This document shows, piece after piece, positions 11,699 to 24,648 of a stretch of DNA of 64,000 bases. The stretch is taken from assembly GCA_030386875.1 (NCBI GenBank), contig CM059562.1:62308201-62372200 (forward strand). The letters are read 5' to 3'. Numbering within the stretch: the stretch's first letter is position 1; each line of letters opens with the position of its first letter. A program made the position numbers and the translations under genes. The notes under the pieces were generated by a model. That model was given only the letters and a program-made list of their open reading frames with translations, made no database searches and was not told the DNA's origin. The DNA is from Morinoia aosen. Taxonomy: Eukaryota > Arthropoda > Malacostraca > Amphipoda > Talitridae.

Positions 11699-12110
11699 GT
11701 GAGTGATGCACATCGTTTTATCGGGAATTATCTGTTATTATAGCTACTGCACACGAAAGCTAACTTTGAAACCGAGTTTGCGAATAAAATTTTAAGGTAA
11801 GATTTGACGCAAAATTTTAATCGCGCTTAGTTTAAATTTTGCATTCGGAAAATTTGCAAGGCGATATAAGTAATAATGTTGCAAAATATTGAAGTTTCAA
11901 ATTGTATACTTTAATTTTTTAGAGAATGCAATACGCTGTAACTTATACGTTATCGATGTCAGTTCAGCGCTTACTCCAATTGAGTTTTGAAAATTATTTT
12001 ATACATACCGCTATTTCGTGGACGTTAGCTAAACATCGGGTGTCCAAGACACTGTTTGCTGGTACTTAAAATACAGGACTAAAAAAATTTTCAATATCAA
12101 ATTCATTTCA

Positions 12111-12158
12111 GTTGCAGAGAGGCTGAAAGATGCTTGAGCTACATCAACGAAAAATCGT
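12111..12158 (+). CDS. weak candidate small exon
   Basis: The acceptor ATTCATTTCAG is good, and a donor GTAGGA occurs just before an in-frame TAG. With one leading base the 15-codon peptide contains CREAERCLSYINEK. The phase fits the exon ending at 11698, but its own exit phase (2) does not fit the preferred frame of the exon at 12528, so a link is missing or this exon is spurious. Confidence 0.2.
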
Positions 12159-12527
12159 AGGAGATATCATGCACACGTATCCAAACACGTGTGTAACGTG
12201 CGACTGACTACCTGTAGACACATGAAAATAGGACATATGTTCTGGTCGTTTTGAGGGATGAAAACATTTGAAAGATAACTCTCACAAACATTCAGTAATA
12301 ACATTAGCGTCATCTTGAATAATACAGCTGAGGGATGAAATTCGGAAGTACGAAATATTAATAAAATTGTACCGACAAAGAACCCATCCTTAGCCACTTA
12401 CATAAGCGTTTGCACCAGGATAATGTAGTTTCACAAGCAACGTAAGGAATTTAATGCCAGGATTGGACTTGTGGTTGCGAAACGTTGTCCTGCTAACGTT
12501 TGTTTCGGATATTGGAGGGCAGATTTT

Positions 12528-12699
12528 CTTCTTTTCAGTACTCAAGGAAACTATTTTTGTAGAGATGCAAGTTACTGATGAATATAATTTAAACGCCCGG
12601 GAGAGCGACAAAGGAATTCCTGGTGTGAGAAAACCACATGAATGGGTTGTGGAGATCATTGGCAAGAGTACAGATTACAAGACTGATAAAAATCTGAGG
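12528..12699 (+). CDS. candidate internal exon, best single exon in the left region
   Basis: The acceptor TTTTCTTCTTTTCAG is excellent and the donor CTGAG|GTAAAA is good. With two leading bases, 56 codons are open; the peptide contains VEMQVTDEYNLNARESDKG and later HEWVVEIIGKSTDY. It ends in phase 2 with AG, and the next exon supplies G, making an Arg codon across the junction. The minus strand is also open over this span, but lacks matching splice signals. No domain recognised. Confidence 0.45.
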
Positions 12700-13040
12700 T
12701 AAAACGCATATGAATTAACCTCTACATTATTTGATATTGAAATTAAGCAAAAACACAGAAATTATTTAGCGACCGCGTAAATACTATTGAGACAGGTTTG
12801 ATGTAAGCTTAGAAGGTGTTTGTCAGTCTTGATTGACTTCGACTGACAATAGGTAGCTGATCAATCGTAACATCGCTTCGAGCAAAAATTGAATATTATG
12901 GCTAGCGCAGATGAAAAGCAGCGGAGAATCTAAGCTCACGACATTATAAAAAATTTGATTATTGTGAACAGTCCATCAGAGTGAAGATAGATATGTTTAA
13001 TGGTTTTAAGGTCACCGAATCAGTACGCTTCTTTTTTTAG

Positions 13041-13092
13041 GGAGTTATTTTACGATCCTCAAATAAATAAAGAAAAACTAAGACTGAACAGT
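13041..13092 (+). CDS. candidate internal exon, 52 bp
   Basis: The acceptor CTTCTTTTTTTAG and donor AGT|GTAAGT match consensus closely. With the one leading base that completes Arg from the exon at 12699, it reads 17 codons, ELFYDPQINKEKLRLNS. The other frame that starts with two bases hits a stop. It exits in phase 0, which suits the terminal exon proposed at 14082. The plus frame remains open past the donor to about 13188, so an unspliced reading is also possible. Confidence 0.4.
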
Positions 13093-13189
13093 GTAAGTGA
13101 TCATAGCGTTTCGTTGATTGGAAGTAACGAAACTCAATTCAAGGATTACCTCATTTTTGTATTTGAGAAGTTGGTGGTGTGCAAGTAGC

Positions 13190-13430
13190 AGACATCGACT
13201 TGGCGTCTGCGAAGAGGAGGAAATTGTTCCAAGATAGGACAACCCTGCCGTGAGGGGAGGAACTTTATGATGATGCCTGGCTAAACAAGGTCATTTCCTT
13301 GCTGCTGTCGGCCGTCTGGAAGTAGCTGACTTGTCCGGAAGCGGCAGGTGGAGGAGATACTCAGCTCTTTTCTTGCACTCGGATAGACTGAGCCTGCTCA
13401 TACCAGATTGAATTGGCGTGCTGCCAGAGG
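13190..13430. other. GC-richer island without clear frame
   Basis: Base composition is visibly richer in G+C than the flanks. All plus frames contain stops at short intervals and no clear splice pair encloses it. In the chained gene model it is intronic; it may be old repeat or untranslated sequence. Confidence 0.35.
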
Positions 13431-14081
13431 AGCTATTTGATTAAATTTCTTAATATATGGGACACATACAGCTGCTCTACGTCTAGCGGGATGAGCTCAC
13501 ACAAATAACGGCGATGCTGAAAATCTGCGGGAAGGGTTTGGGAAAATGATCAAACAATTTAGAAGTCACTTTGTATGTGCACCAATATCAGAGGCAAATA
13601 AAATACAGTAACAGTTAATTTACATCAAAATTCAGTTTGTACGATTTCTTGATTTCAGGAACGATAATAATTTTACTCGGTTTGAGATTATGTAAACAAG
13701 TTTTACTGAATTGGAACCTCGTTAGACTTGAACACTGATATATAAAGTTCTGTAGTATGGAAAACAACATACAGAGAAACACCACTACGTTTTCCCCTTT
13801 TAATATAATAGTGTGTTACGTTAAAACGATATCATATGACATAATCTAGTCAAACTTAAACTCAAATAGTTGTTACCAGCACGCCCACGTTCACAAATAT
13901 ATTTGAGATTTCAGTTCATACGGTCCATGACTTTGCTCCGTCGAAGCACTTATTTTGGGCACGTAAATGAGGCTAAAGAGCAGAGGGTGTCCCCGTGCCG
14001 CTGTCTGGCTGTTCATTTGTCTAGCGGCATTGGGGGATTTTAGTTTAGAACAAAACAAAACGCCTTCCTCAGTGTTTTCAG

Positions 14082-14153
14082 GTTTGTAGTCACCAGGAGC
14101 TACGCATTAAAATGAAAAATTTTGTTTTGGGGAAATGCAGCACTGCTATCTGA
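14082..14153 (+). CDS. candidate terminal exon with stop
   Basis: The acceptor CTCAGTGTTTTCAG precedes 23 codons in phase 0 ending in TGA; the peptide begins VCSHQELRIKMKNFVLG. The phase agrees with the exon ending at 13092. A canonical AATAAA lies 20 bases after the stop. That combination supports, but does not prove, the 3' end of the gene proposed for 10358-14153. Confidence 0.35.
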   Translation, partial: VCSHQELRIKMKNFVLGKCSTAI

Positions 14154-14173
14154 TATTTGAAAGAACTAATGCC

Positions 14174-14179
14174 AATAAA
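14174..14179 (+). terminator. polyadenylation signal AATAAA
   Basis: A canonical hexamer follows the candidate terminal stop codon at 14153 by 20 bases, with a T-rich stretch downstream. AATAAA is common in AT-rich DNA, so its weight comes only from position. Confidence 0.3.
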
Positions 14180-17100
14180 GTAATTTCTCTCATCATTAGC
14201 TCTATTAGTTTATTTCAGATATTGAACCTCACTTACAATTTGAAGGTGTATCAACAGTAACTACGACATTTGAAAGAATTAAAAAATAGTAAAGCATGCA
14301 AACTCACTCTATTTAAATATATTATTGAGTAATAAATCGGATCTGTGATATGCAGATGTCAAATTTTACGTAGAAAAACAGACTTAGGGTCTACGTCGCT
14401 GCAAAAGCAAGGCATGATATAACAAATACTGAGTGTTCATTCAGCCGAAACAAGTTGAAGAACACAAAATATAAAATAGTTCAGCTTTTCCGGGCAGTGT
14501 AAAATCCTGTCCCGGAATAGCCTGCAAGTTACGCTACATCGTCCGTATGAGCTGACATGACACACCAGTTCTGTTGTCAACCACACTCGTTACTTTGTTT
14601 CGTTCGTACGTTTCGTTGTGCTGAAAACGTTCAGCATCGCTCCCGCACTACCAGTCTTCTCGACCCTCTCTTTCATGTCCGAACATCAACATGTGATTAT
14701 TGAACGGAAATATGCTCTATGACAATATGCTGTCGGCATTGGCATTGACAATAGACTAGTATGTTTTTCAAAAAAGCGTAACTGGGTTCAGAATAATATA
14801 TTCATAATGAGTTACGTTTCAATCACTAGAAAAATCATATTTTACAAATTACGAAAAATCACTGAGGCGATTATGGATGCTAAAGTGGGAGTAGTCGTTC
14901 TCATACCTTCGAAGGAGGGAATGAACTGAGGATGTGAAGTGTAGTGGGAATTTCCCCCTGATAACTCATTACGGTACGAAATCCAGATGCATTCCGCTAG
15001 CAAATTCATCAATTCAGAGCCCGAGCTCGATTCCCATGAGCATCGAAATATCGCTGTATTTTGGTCGCTTGAAGTTCTAGCAAAAGTTATGACACCTCAT
15101 TACTCAAAGTTTGAGAGCCTCCGAACTTGCAATGACAAGCCTAGATATTTACGGATAACGTCATACTTGGTTTAAAACACTCCGACATGATTCCCTTAAT
15201 CCCAAATATAATTAAAGACAAAATGGGCTCACTTTCAAAATGAGCAAAGCCGTTCAACCAATTGCAACTTCAACATAAGATTCATGGTCAGCTAGCTCGC
15301 TTTAATCACAATTATTACAAAACATCTGTTAAACCTTAGCAAACAAACAGAAAAGGTGTCCTCTTACTAGTGTTGATCGATTATTTTTAAAAACATTCAG
15401 ATTATTGTTAATTTTCGAATAGGTAATGACAGACGCTGAACTCTTAACAGAGGGTTGAATCGCTGTTATTGAATTGTTAAGATATCACTCACACAGGCCA
15501 CCATCAAAACGTAGGCAACCCTTTCTAACCAATTTATAAGATATCAAAACCTATAATTCTAAAAATGTAAGAGTGTTTGCCACATTGAATTTAATTTTAA
15601 CATACACTGATTTTCCTATGATTAACTGAAGCATTTTCAACTTTTCAAGGATCACAGAAAACAAAGGGCTAAAATTGCATGTTTACAGCGAACGAACGAA
15701 AATCAATTTTGATTACTTATCGATGTATTCGGGGAACCACTCTTCACAAGCTTCTTCCACGATACATTTTACTATATTATATTTCAGCAGTTCATAAATA
15801 TTCAATTCACGGTGTTAATTGAAGTCCAAGTACAGAAAGTCTCTCTTGTTTAATTGTCTTGTGCTCTGTCATTGTGTATAATTATGCATGAGACTTCAAG
15901 ATGCAATCAGTCATCATTCGAACATCCCATTGCCAATGATAACGATCTTCCATCGTCCTCAGGTTTTGGTGAAATCGATCTGTTTGTTCCACACTGGCAC
16001 ATCCCAGGTTGTCTGAGATCCAGTTCAAATGACTGAGGAAATTCTAAAAAGTAATTTTCTTTCTATTGCTCTGAAACCGAAAATGGAACATGACTGCAAC
16101 AAGTTCTATGTAGTTTACAGCTTTCGTTTTTTCCAAGAAACCTGACAACACCGACACACGAGAGTCAAGTCGCCTCCTAAACTTCCATGATATAAAGCTG
16201 AAATTTCTCATCTTTCATCAGATGTCTGATCTGTTCCCATCATAGATTCCTGCTTCCAACGTCTGACTACTCAGAAGATGGAATATCTCACAAATTTCTC
16301 TTGAGCTAGAGCTTTCTACATTCAAGGCCTTCACAAATTGGTCAAGCTCTGAAAGTCAACGTCAAATAGGTCAACCCAGTAAAAAACCGCAGCAGGCTTC
16401 TGAGCAGTGAAGCTCGCTCTTCACAGTTCAGCGCAGCCAAAGTCGCGTGAGGGCAGGTCACTCCAGCATCTTGGATAGCGGCTGAGGCAAGAATTGCACT
16501 GCTGCATGAAGATAATTTGCGCCAATGGGAGCTTGTGCGCTAAAATGGACATTTTTACGTAGCCGCTGTGCTACACCAGCGCTGTTTGCCTCGAGAGATG
16601 TCGGTGGTCTGCTTCGATAAATGAATTAATTGGGTACGCTCCTTCGTAGACGAAACGAATAATCATTAAAAAGCACAATGTCTATAAAGACATTGGCTCC
16701 GTTTTGACTGCGGTTACTATTTATTTGTCTCTGAAATAATTTGAACAAAAGATGATCGTCACTGAGCTGTACCCTTTTCAAGCACCTGGATAGAGCAAGG
16801 AATAGTGAATAAGTTCTGAGCGAAAAGAAACACCGGGCTCGCGTTGTGCATTTTTGAATCCCCAACTATTTGCGATGAAAAATTTGCACTCTCAACCTCT
16901 AGTTCAAGGTAAAAAAGTCACTAGCAGCTTCACGACAGTTTGATTAACCTGAACCTGCTTCGAATTACCTAGTTAAGAAATAATAACTTTAGAACAGCAT
17001 TAAACCACTCAACTTCAGAGCTCCGATAATCATAAACGAGTTGACGCCACTGATATTTAATATTTCAGTGCTGGTCCAAAAGCTTCATGAATATCAATAT

Positions 17101-17779
17101 GCACGTTACACAGTTTGAAATAAAAGCCGGTGTTCTCAAATAAACACATAACATTCTTACTTTAGGTAAAACTGCATAGACAAAAAGTCCATTACAATAA
17201 ACAGTGCTCTTTGCTGAATTTTTGCGCTCAGTCGGAATCCCTTTAAGCTTTCGCAGCTCAGAGGTTCAGCGGTTCGCTTAAAAATAGAAAGCTCGAATTT
17301 GTCCCCGCTAAAATTCACCAAAACATTCTTGAAAAGTTTTGCTGGGGCTGCTAACCGCTTACGTACACTTTTCAATAATAAATATTTCGCCAAGCATTTT
17401 TCTAATAAAGATCTCGGACAATATATGGCTATAAAGTATTGTTAATATTTTAACCCAAATATGTGCATGTTAACACCTTGCATGCACTGAATAATTCATT
17501 CCTCTGAAAATACTTGACTCGATAATACAATAGTTTGGGAACTAAACTCAAGAGAATATAATGGACAGTAAAAACATTGACATCTAAAAATATAATTCAG
17601 TTCCAGTTGACAAAAGTTTTAGACCATTGAAACCGGTTGGCCCTAAAAAATTGGCCAATAGTATTAACGGTTCTAAAAATTCTTAGTCTTCATGAGATAC
17701 CATTCTTCTCCCGATAAAAACGTGTTCCAAGTCACTAAAAAAATACCTAGAGAAAGAAATTTAGCGGATTTTCAAAACG
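14180..17779. other. AT-rich stretch with a GC-richer island at 16360-16600, no supported gene
   Basis: Scattered plus and minus frames of 60-80 codons (for example 14987-15175 and 16626-16865) have no splice or promoter context. The island near 16.4-16.6 kb has more G+C, but all frames are broken. I see no RNA gene or mobile element. Confidence 0.4.
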
Positions 17780-18177
17780 ATGTCCGCTGAAATTGAAACA
17801 AGCGACAGATACGTATGGCTCTCTAGTACTGACACTAGTCAGCACCGCTCAACGGTTGCATCACGCCGACCTTACGTTTTTGTGAAACCGATGAAGAGGA
17901 CAGCAGTTGTCCCGAAAGTTAGTTGTGTTTTAAAAGGCTCCGGCAGAGAAGTATTTCTCTGTAAAATAAAAAACAGAAACAATACTCGTATAAAAAAACA
18001 AAGAGAGCTCTTGAGTACGATATATTTTCACCTAGGTACTCAATTTGGACAGCTACTTTTACAGATATCGCTTTATATCACCAAAGAATCTGTAACATTT
18101 ATCTTTTGGTTAACTGAGCTATGTGAAAACGACTGTGTGAGTAGTAAAAATGAAATATCACTCAGTGAACTTGAAAG
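17780..18177 (+). CDS. candidate first coding exon, 133 codons
   Basis: A true ATG starts a frame of about 133 codons, long for this window. It runs directly into AAAG|GTAATT, a plausible donor; the in-frame TAA lies within that donor. The peptide begins MSAEIETSDRYVWLSS and has a basic middle (KNRNNTRIKKQREL) and a hydrophobic stretch near residues 90-112. No family recognised. No TATA box or clear next exon was identified. A frame of this length is not beyond chance in 64 kb. Confidence 0.3.
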
Positions 18178-18199
18178 GTAATTTTGCTTAATCGACCTC

Positions 18200-21100
18200 A
18201 GTGAAACCGGTGAGCGGTCAACCAAGTAGAGAGTAGCATCCATTCCATTTACTCAGAGGGTAGTTTTGGAGCAAAGCGGACATCAAATTACAATTGATTA
18301 GCAGTAATGGTTCACACCTTCTCAAAATTGCATGTTTTTTTGTTTCATAACAGACTATTTTTCTTCATGAGGGGCATAGTACATTCTTTCCTGTGGAACA
18401 ATTAGCTAAATACATTAGGAGAGTTTCACACGGATAAGAAACTGATTGTGCGACGATGTCGTTGTTCATGGCGTGAAGTTCCAAACCGGCCAAAAATTTA
18501 TCTAATTCAATTTTTAAACAGTGTAATAGACAACAAAATTTAACATTACCTGTAAATACACTATGATCAATCACGAATGTTCAAGTACCAGCTGGGAAGA
18601 TTGAAATTCACTAATTAAATTTTCACCTGCATCACTCATCTTGGGCAGGAGTGTGGGGAGAAGGAGGATTCCAGCTAATCTACTTAGATACGGGAAGATG
18701 ACTGATGAAAATTACGAAATGCAGGCCTGTGTTCTGCAAAGGCTTCTGTGTGGAACGCAGTTAATGTGCGGCCAGGTAATTACGCCTCCTAGTGTACAGG
18801 TTTTGTAGGAAATAAATTGTGTATGCGAGATGTGCATTATGACAGCCCTAGTTCCCCGCTTTAGGTGCCTTCAATCTATCTAAGCTCACAAAACCACACT
18901 TGTAGTTAGTGGGTAAGGTTTTTGCCAAGGATCGAATCACGGTTCTTTCTCCCAATAAGAAATCTGGCAATAAAATAGACTTATTGTTCTCTAAAATTAA
19001 TCTTTCCACAATTTACTTGTCATTTTGAAATACGGGATTAAAGGATCAGCTAATAATTTTCTAATTGATTTAATGTTAGTGGGTAAAGTGATACTCAAAA
19101 TACCGTATTTATTCAACCTTGGTTTTCATTAGATATTAAATAACAGTATGTCTACCCTCCGAGCGACCACTTATGGCTGCCGTAGTTCAATAAAACATTT
19201 CTTTGATTTAACTCATGACCAGCTCTTAGTTTAGATGACCTTACAGCTTCAGTCTAAAATCTGGTAAGAATCTTCAATAGGTTCAAGTGTTTGCGGTTTT
19301 CGATTGATTTTCCACTTCTCTGTCAGTGTGCAAAGTTGAAAAAACGTTCGAGTAATTGAAATTTTAGATTGAAATACCGCAGACTTTCTCCGATTGTGTC
19401 ATTCCGACATCAGTGCGCCCTCAAAGAGTTACTGGTACTGCAGGGAAATTTTGCTTCTTAGAGTGAGATATGATATCCTGAACTAAAAATTGGATTGGCC
19501 TCCGTTTTATCGAAATAGAGTAGATTTTTTGTTCGCAACTGACCGACTTTTTTTAGTTCACTACTATTCTTGTTTTTTAGCACCTTTCACTTTCTCTTAA
19601 TATTTTTATTTAATTTCATAATCTTTTCATCTTTGCTATTTCTACGCGCAGGATGTAAGAACACACCTCGTACAGTCAAGTTCCCTTAATTTCATATTAA
19701 ATAGTGCCTTCCACCTTCCTTCTTTGGAAATTCCTGTTTTGGATTAAAAGGCTAAAATTTGCCAATAACCTGTTAAATCTAAACTACCCATGGATGAGTA
19801 AGGCAGTGTCATACTAAATGGTGAAAAGTGTCATGACAGATAGTGAAGTCAAGTCCCTTAAGACCAAATCAAGCAATCATTTGTATGGCCTTTGACAGAA
19901 ATATGACAGACTCAATGATTCGAAAATGAACCAGTTTTAATCGTTGTGCAACTACAGCGCATTTCCTATCATTGACCGGGGTTACAGTTCATGCATGGTT
20001 TAAACCATTAATTGTCTTGCTAAAGGGGATCTGCGTCAATAAAATATCTAACTATTCGTCGGTGAATTTTTTTTACATTTTCTTAACTTGCTTGACTCAG
20101 GTTCAACAGTTTAAGACCGAAGAGTACATCAATTTTCAAATAGAATTAAAAACTAAAAAATTCAAGATTAATATCACAAAGAGTTTCCATCCTACAATAG
20201 CCCTACAAAAACGAAAAATTACAAAATATTTTGCGCAAATACTTACAGAGGAAGAAGTGATAAAAAATCGAGGCGCATCTCGGGCCATATTTGCAAGAGA
20301 GGCAAATGCCAGTCCGCTCTCGATTATTGAGCACATCGTCAACCTTTTCGTGTGCTCATGACTATTTCAAATTGCACGCATATATCAAATAATACTTGTG
20401 CTTGAAGCGTTATTTCTTATTTCTATACTCGATTGAGGAATACAGAAAAGCCGAGTGCAAGTTTAAGGAAACTTCCCTTTATATTCGTACTATATGTCAC
20501 ATAAGAAATCTGTGATGAGGTCAAGTGACGTTTATAATATTTTTTTGGAACCTCTGGAATAGGTGCAAAAAATAAGGATTTTGGCTTTCAATTAAGTTGT
20601 AGACTAAAAGGTCAGAAAGGAGTGTTTAGCAAAAGGATAATTACTCACCACCACTTTCCACAGCTGTGAGAGACGTTGTAGTATATGAGTTCAGACGCTG
20701 AAAGTTTGCTTGGTACTAATAAACAATATGCAAAACTTAGATGAAGATTCGTGAGCAAGTTAGAAAAAATTCTGCATTATATCATTGATTGCTACAGATC
20801 ATTCCAAAGAAAATCACTTACTGATACGCGCATCCACACCTTAAATTAATTTCTTGCATCGCTCCTGTAATAATTATCTATGATAGTTGACGTTTCAATG
20901 TTAATACAAGAATGACAAAGATAAATTTAGCCCTTGATTTTAAGCTATTTACCACTAGCAGTGAATACGCTGGGAAAGAAATTCGAGCATCGTCTGATTC
21001 ACTAGAAAAAGAATTCAACGTAGATTTACTCTACGCTTCTTAAAAATATTTAACAACTGTAAATCACTAACAGCTGCTCTGGAAAATTCAATCTTGCGTG

Positions 21101-22780
21101 CACAATCAAATTTATTTCTATTCCCGTACGTATGATTCTATTCATAGTAAAACTTCACTCAAATGCGTTTACAAAAATAAACATTGCACGAAAACTTGCT
21201 TCTTAAATCGATGCATGGAGCAAGGGATACAACCAATTCCGACTGAAATATAAGAATGTCTGATGCTTAAATTGAAAGCTCTATTCCTTCAGCTCTTGCG
21301 GAATCGCCCAAATTTTGCAGAACCGTTCAGCAGATCCTAAAAGGCCTGAAGGCTAGTCTATGAAGATGCGCCGCTCGTAATTCTCGAGGCAAAAGCTGCA
21401 GTATATTTGATATGCGGACCTGCATTTTCCTGGTAGAAATATGAATAGTGATGAGAGAGAATGCCTAGACTGAAATGAAGAGGTATTTTATTCAGACGTC
21501 CTCTTTTTCTCTCACGACTGAATGCCTTAGAAACACAGGCGCCAATGAAATGTACACAAATGAGATGGAAATTGAAAACAGTAGAAACAGTATTGTTCTG
21601 AAGGCTTGGAAAGAGATGTTAAGATTAAGTAAGAAATTCGTCCCTGCTTTTCAAGCTTATGAACAAGTTTGTGGTCGACAGAGATAAATTCCGAAATAAA
21701 TCGGTTCGCCGAATTAGACAGCAAATTTTATTTCTGAAATGTGAATAATTGGAAATTATTTTAAATTTAACATGCATAAAGTGCAGCTTTATCCGAAATC
21801 ATGATATAACATCGTAACACGATAGTAAAGTGCATACCTGCTGTCGTGTGACGTAATGGGAAGCAAAGTTCAGCTTTTTGGGGAAGTGACCAGAAATGTT
21901 CAGTGAGATTTTTGTCTCTGAAATTATGAGATAAATTTCACCCATACATTTAACTAGGTTTTAATTAAAAAATGAGAGATTATAATTACTTACATCAATG
22001 CCGCTTATAAGCTACCTCATCGCCGATCAAACTATCCTTGTCACAGTATGTACAAAATTTTTCAACTGCATCCAAATTTAGAGATGAATAAATAGAAATC
22101 CCATCCAAACCTTAAAAAAAAACTAGGTGATAACAATTTGAATCAACCTGTGATACTTAGCGTAAATAAATATCTATTTCGAACGAAACTTACAGTGTTC
22201 TGCAACAGCATATCATGGAAATTACTAATTCGCACATCTGATACCAATAATATATTAACAGCAGAGGCATCAGTATATTTCAAACGCCAATGCCACTGAG
22301 AGCTGCGAAATTATCAACGGATATAGAAAAAAGTTTATAATAACTATTTAATGAATATTCAAGTCTTGAAAGTATCATATATTGAATTGTGAACACACAC
22401 AAATAAAATCAGTATTAAGCTAGAAAAGTTGTTTCTTGTATTATTATTGTGTAATGTAAGGGGATCGTACATTTCTTCGCATCGACTAACACGAAATTAG
22501 AATGGATGGTAACATTTTAATTGCTAATGCAGGAATGTATCTGTGTAGCAATGTACTCCTATAAATTGGAATCAAACTGAATCGTACATTACTACTAAGT
22601 GAATCGCATTTTTATATTTCTTTTAAAGATTAAATCTACATATTGTTCAATGATAATCTTTTGTATTTGCATGTATATGATTTCATATATGTGATAAAGT
22701 GGAATTTCACGTATATAAATATCTATGAATGTGTAAACCTTTGGAAATATCAGGATCAAATGCCTGGTTTAAGTCCCTGA
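18200..22780. other. AT-rich stretch, no supported gene
   Basis: The longest frame, 19972-20361 on the plus strand (about 129 codons, non-ATG start, Lys/Ile/Phe-rich), has composition expected of translated AT-rich DNA. It also has an antisense open frame over part of its length. No splice pair, RNA gene or repeat was convincing. Confidence 0.4.
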
Positions 22781-22785
22781 ATATC

Positions 22786-22840
22786 ACTATTATAAAAAGA
22801 GCCGCGTCCGTCCGTCCCTCCGTCCGTCCGTGTGACCCCC
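22786..22840 (+). repeat. GC-rich repeat head, family with 24205 and 61930
   Basis: CTATTATAAAAAGAGCCGC is followed by a (CCGT)n-like run. The same head (TATAATAAAAGCCGCG, then CCGTCC) occurs at 24205 and, reversed, near 61915. After the head this copy diverges from the other two, so it is a partial or different subfamily copy. The layout of an AT head plus CCGTCC run is what one sees at the end of a non-autonomous transposable element. Confidence 0.5.
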
Positions 22841-23078
22841 TCTTGATTATGGTATCCAGAATTTGCAATCGGCATATTTTTACAAATAGAAATTTTCTAT
22901 GGGGCTTTCTCTGTTGAAATTCATCATGTAACTTTGATATTTTTAATTGATAATGCGAAAAGAAATGTTTTTAATTCGTTTGACCAGTAACCTGCCTTCC
23001 ACAAGGTATAAGGCCCAAGATTTTGGAACTTGAGTTATTGTTTTCGAAATTGTGATTTTCTTGAAGAGCTTTGAAAAA

Positions 23079-23120
23079 ATCGAGTGGCACGAGAGCAACA
23101 TCGAGTGGCACAAGAGAATT
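23079..23120. repeat. two-copy 21-bp tandem repeat
   Basis: ATCGAGTGGCAC followed by a purine-rich tail occurs twice with a 21-bp step and one substitution in the compared part. Too short to assign a role. Confidence 0.6.
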
Positions 23121-24204
23121 CAACTCAAGAAAGAAGGGGTGAAATTCTTCAGATTAATTCCGACCAGCACGTGTGCACTACATACTGTAGTTATTATAAC
23201 TTAAATACAAGCGGTCAAACTCCCTTCAAAATCAATTGTTTTTCGGTATAATTGATGCAACGTGTTCCCCTTTCAGAGCTAAGGTAATTTTCATAAATTA
23301 CAATTTAGTGCATATCGATAATTCAGATTTTTCTTTGAAAAGTATCGCTAATATTTATGCAACAATTATTACAGCCTAAGTGAGTGGACAAACTATCCTA
23401 AATACTATGTCATAGACTAAACATTCCTTTCGCATTTTCATTCGAATATGAGAAAATGCGTGCTCTTAGAAAAAACGTTTGGAAATTGATATGCAACTGA
23501 CCATTCAACTACTTTGCAAGAAAAAAGATTAAAACAATTGAATTTAATCATTTTTTCATGATATCCTGCAGGAATTGGTAAAAGATATTCTGGCAAGATG
23601 TAACACTATGAGTTGGAACCTCGCGCACAGATTTTTGGTGGGCCGTTTATCAAAGGTGGACATGTGAATACCGACATACTTTAGATTTAAATTATTTATT
23701 ATGGAATATGTAATGCTGAAATATGTGAAGCTAAGCCGATTCTTGAGACTAAAAATGATTTCAAAAGTTTTAGCATTTTCTATCTTGTTTAAAGTTCATT
23801 GAGTTCTGTTGGAATTTAAGACAGCCGTACCTTCAAATTGCACTGCCAGTAAGGAGAGTAAAAAAATTTCACTAAATCAAATGAGGGCGCCGAAAAACTG
23901 ATGTTTGTTTCAGCAGCCAGAGAACGAACTCGACAAAATAACACCCCTTATACTTTGACTGCGACGTGTGACACCGGTGGTACACGAAGGTAATTTTCAT
24001 AATGCTTCTGACCGGTCATTAGTCGAAAGCTCAATTTTCATGAAAATTTAATCAAAACTAAATAAAGGCACGATCCAGTTCATGTTTGGTATTTTTCAAA
24101 TAGCTTACTACAATTGACATTAAATTTGAGTTTGGTGTTGAACTTAATATTTAGTAGTCGCAGTCAAAGTGTTGAAGCAAGTCTTACACGAGCCGCCATG
24201 TCAA

Positions 24205-24350
24205 TCTATACTATAATAAAAGCCGCGCCCGTCCATCGGTCTGTCCGAAGCCAGCCTGTAGTGTGTGATGAGCGTATCTGTGATAAAAGCTCCAGTCCTA
24301 TATATTTTGACGGGCCGTGTTCACGCGGCCTCATCAACTCTCGAGAGATT
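24205..24350 (+). repeat. dispersed repeat copy, same family as 61825-61935
   Basis: Head CTATAATAAAAGCCGCG, a CCGTCC-rich run, a conserved GAGCGTATCTGTGATA and then CTCATCAACTC are all shared, in order, with the reverse complement of 61825-61935. Spacing differs by small indels. It is probably a non-autonomous transposable element; no coding capacity seen. Confidence 0.6.
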
Positions 24351-24604
24351 GTATTTTTTAATTTCTTACGGCCTTTCCCTCATTTCGCCCTCTTTTTTTC
24401 AAATAACGGGGGTGGACTAGTGTAAATAAAAAATCACGTATGAATAAGTGTTTCTGTGAAAAATGAAACTCGTTCGTTCACTCATTCGCCCGCTACGGGG
24501 CTTGAAGAATGGGAAGAGGGGAGGGGGAAGGGGTATTTTATAATGTTACACCTCCCCCTTGGCACTTTCTTCACGGCTTGACGTTGCTATGTCATCTCCT
24601 ATGT

Positions 24605-24648
24605 CTCTCTATTACTCTATAATGATTACTCTCTATTACTCTATAATG
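24605..24648. repeat. two-copy 24-bp tandem repeat
   Basis: CTCTCTATTACTCTATAATG occurs twice in a row with a 24-bp step. Simple local duplication. Confidence 0.7.

Noticed and set aside
19972-20361. 129-codon plus-strand frame
   Set aside because: Non-ATG start, composition typical of translated AT-rich DNA, an antisense frame open over the same bases, and no splice context.
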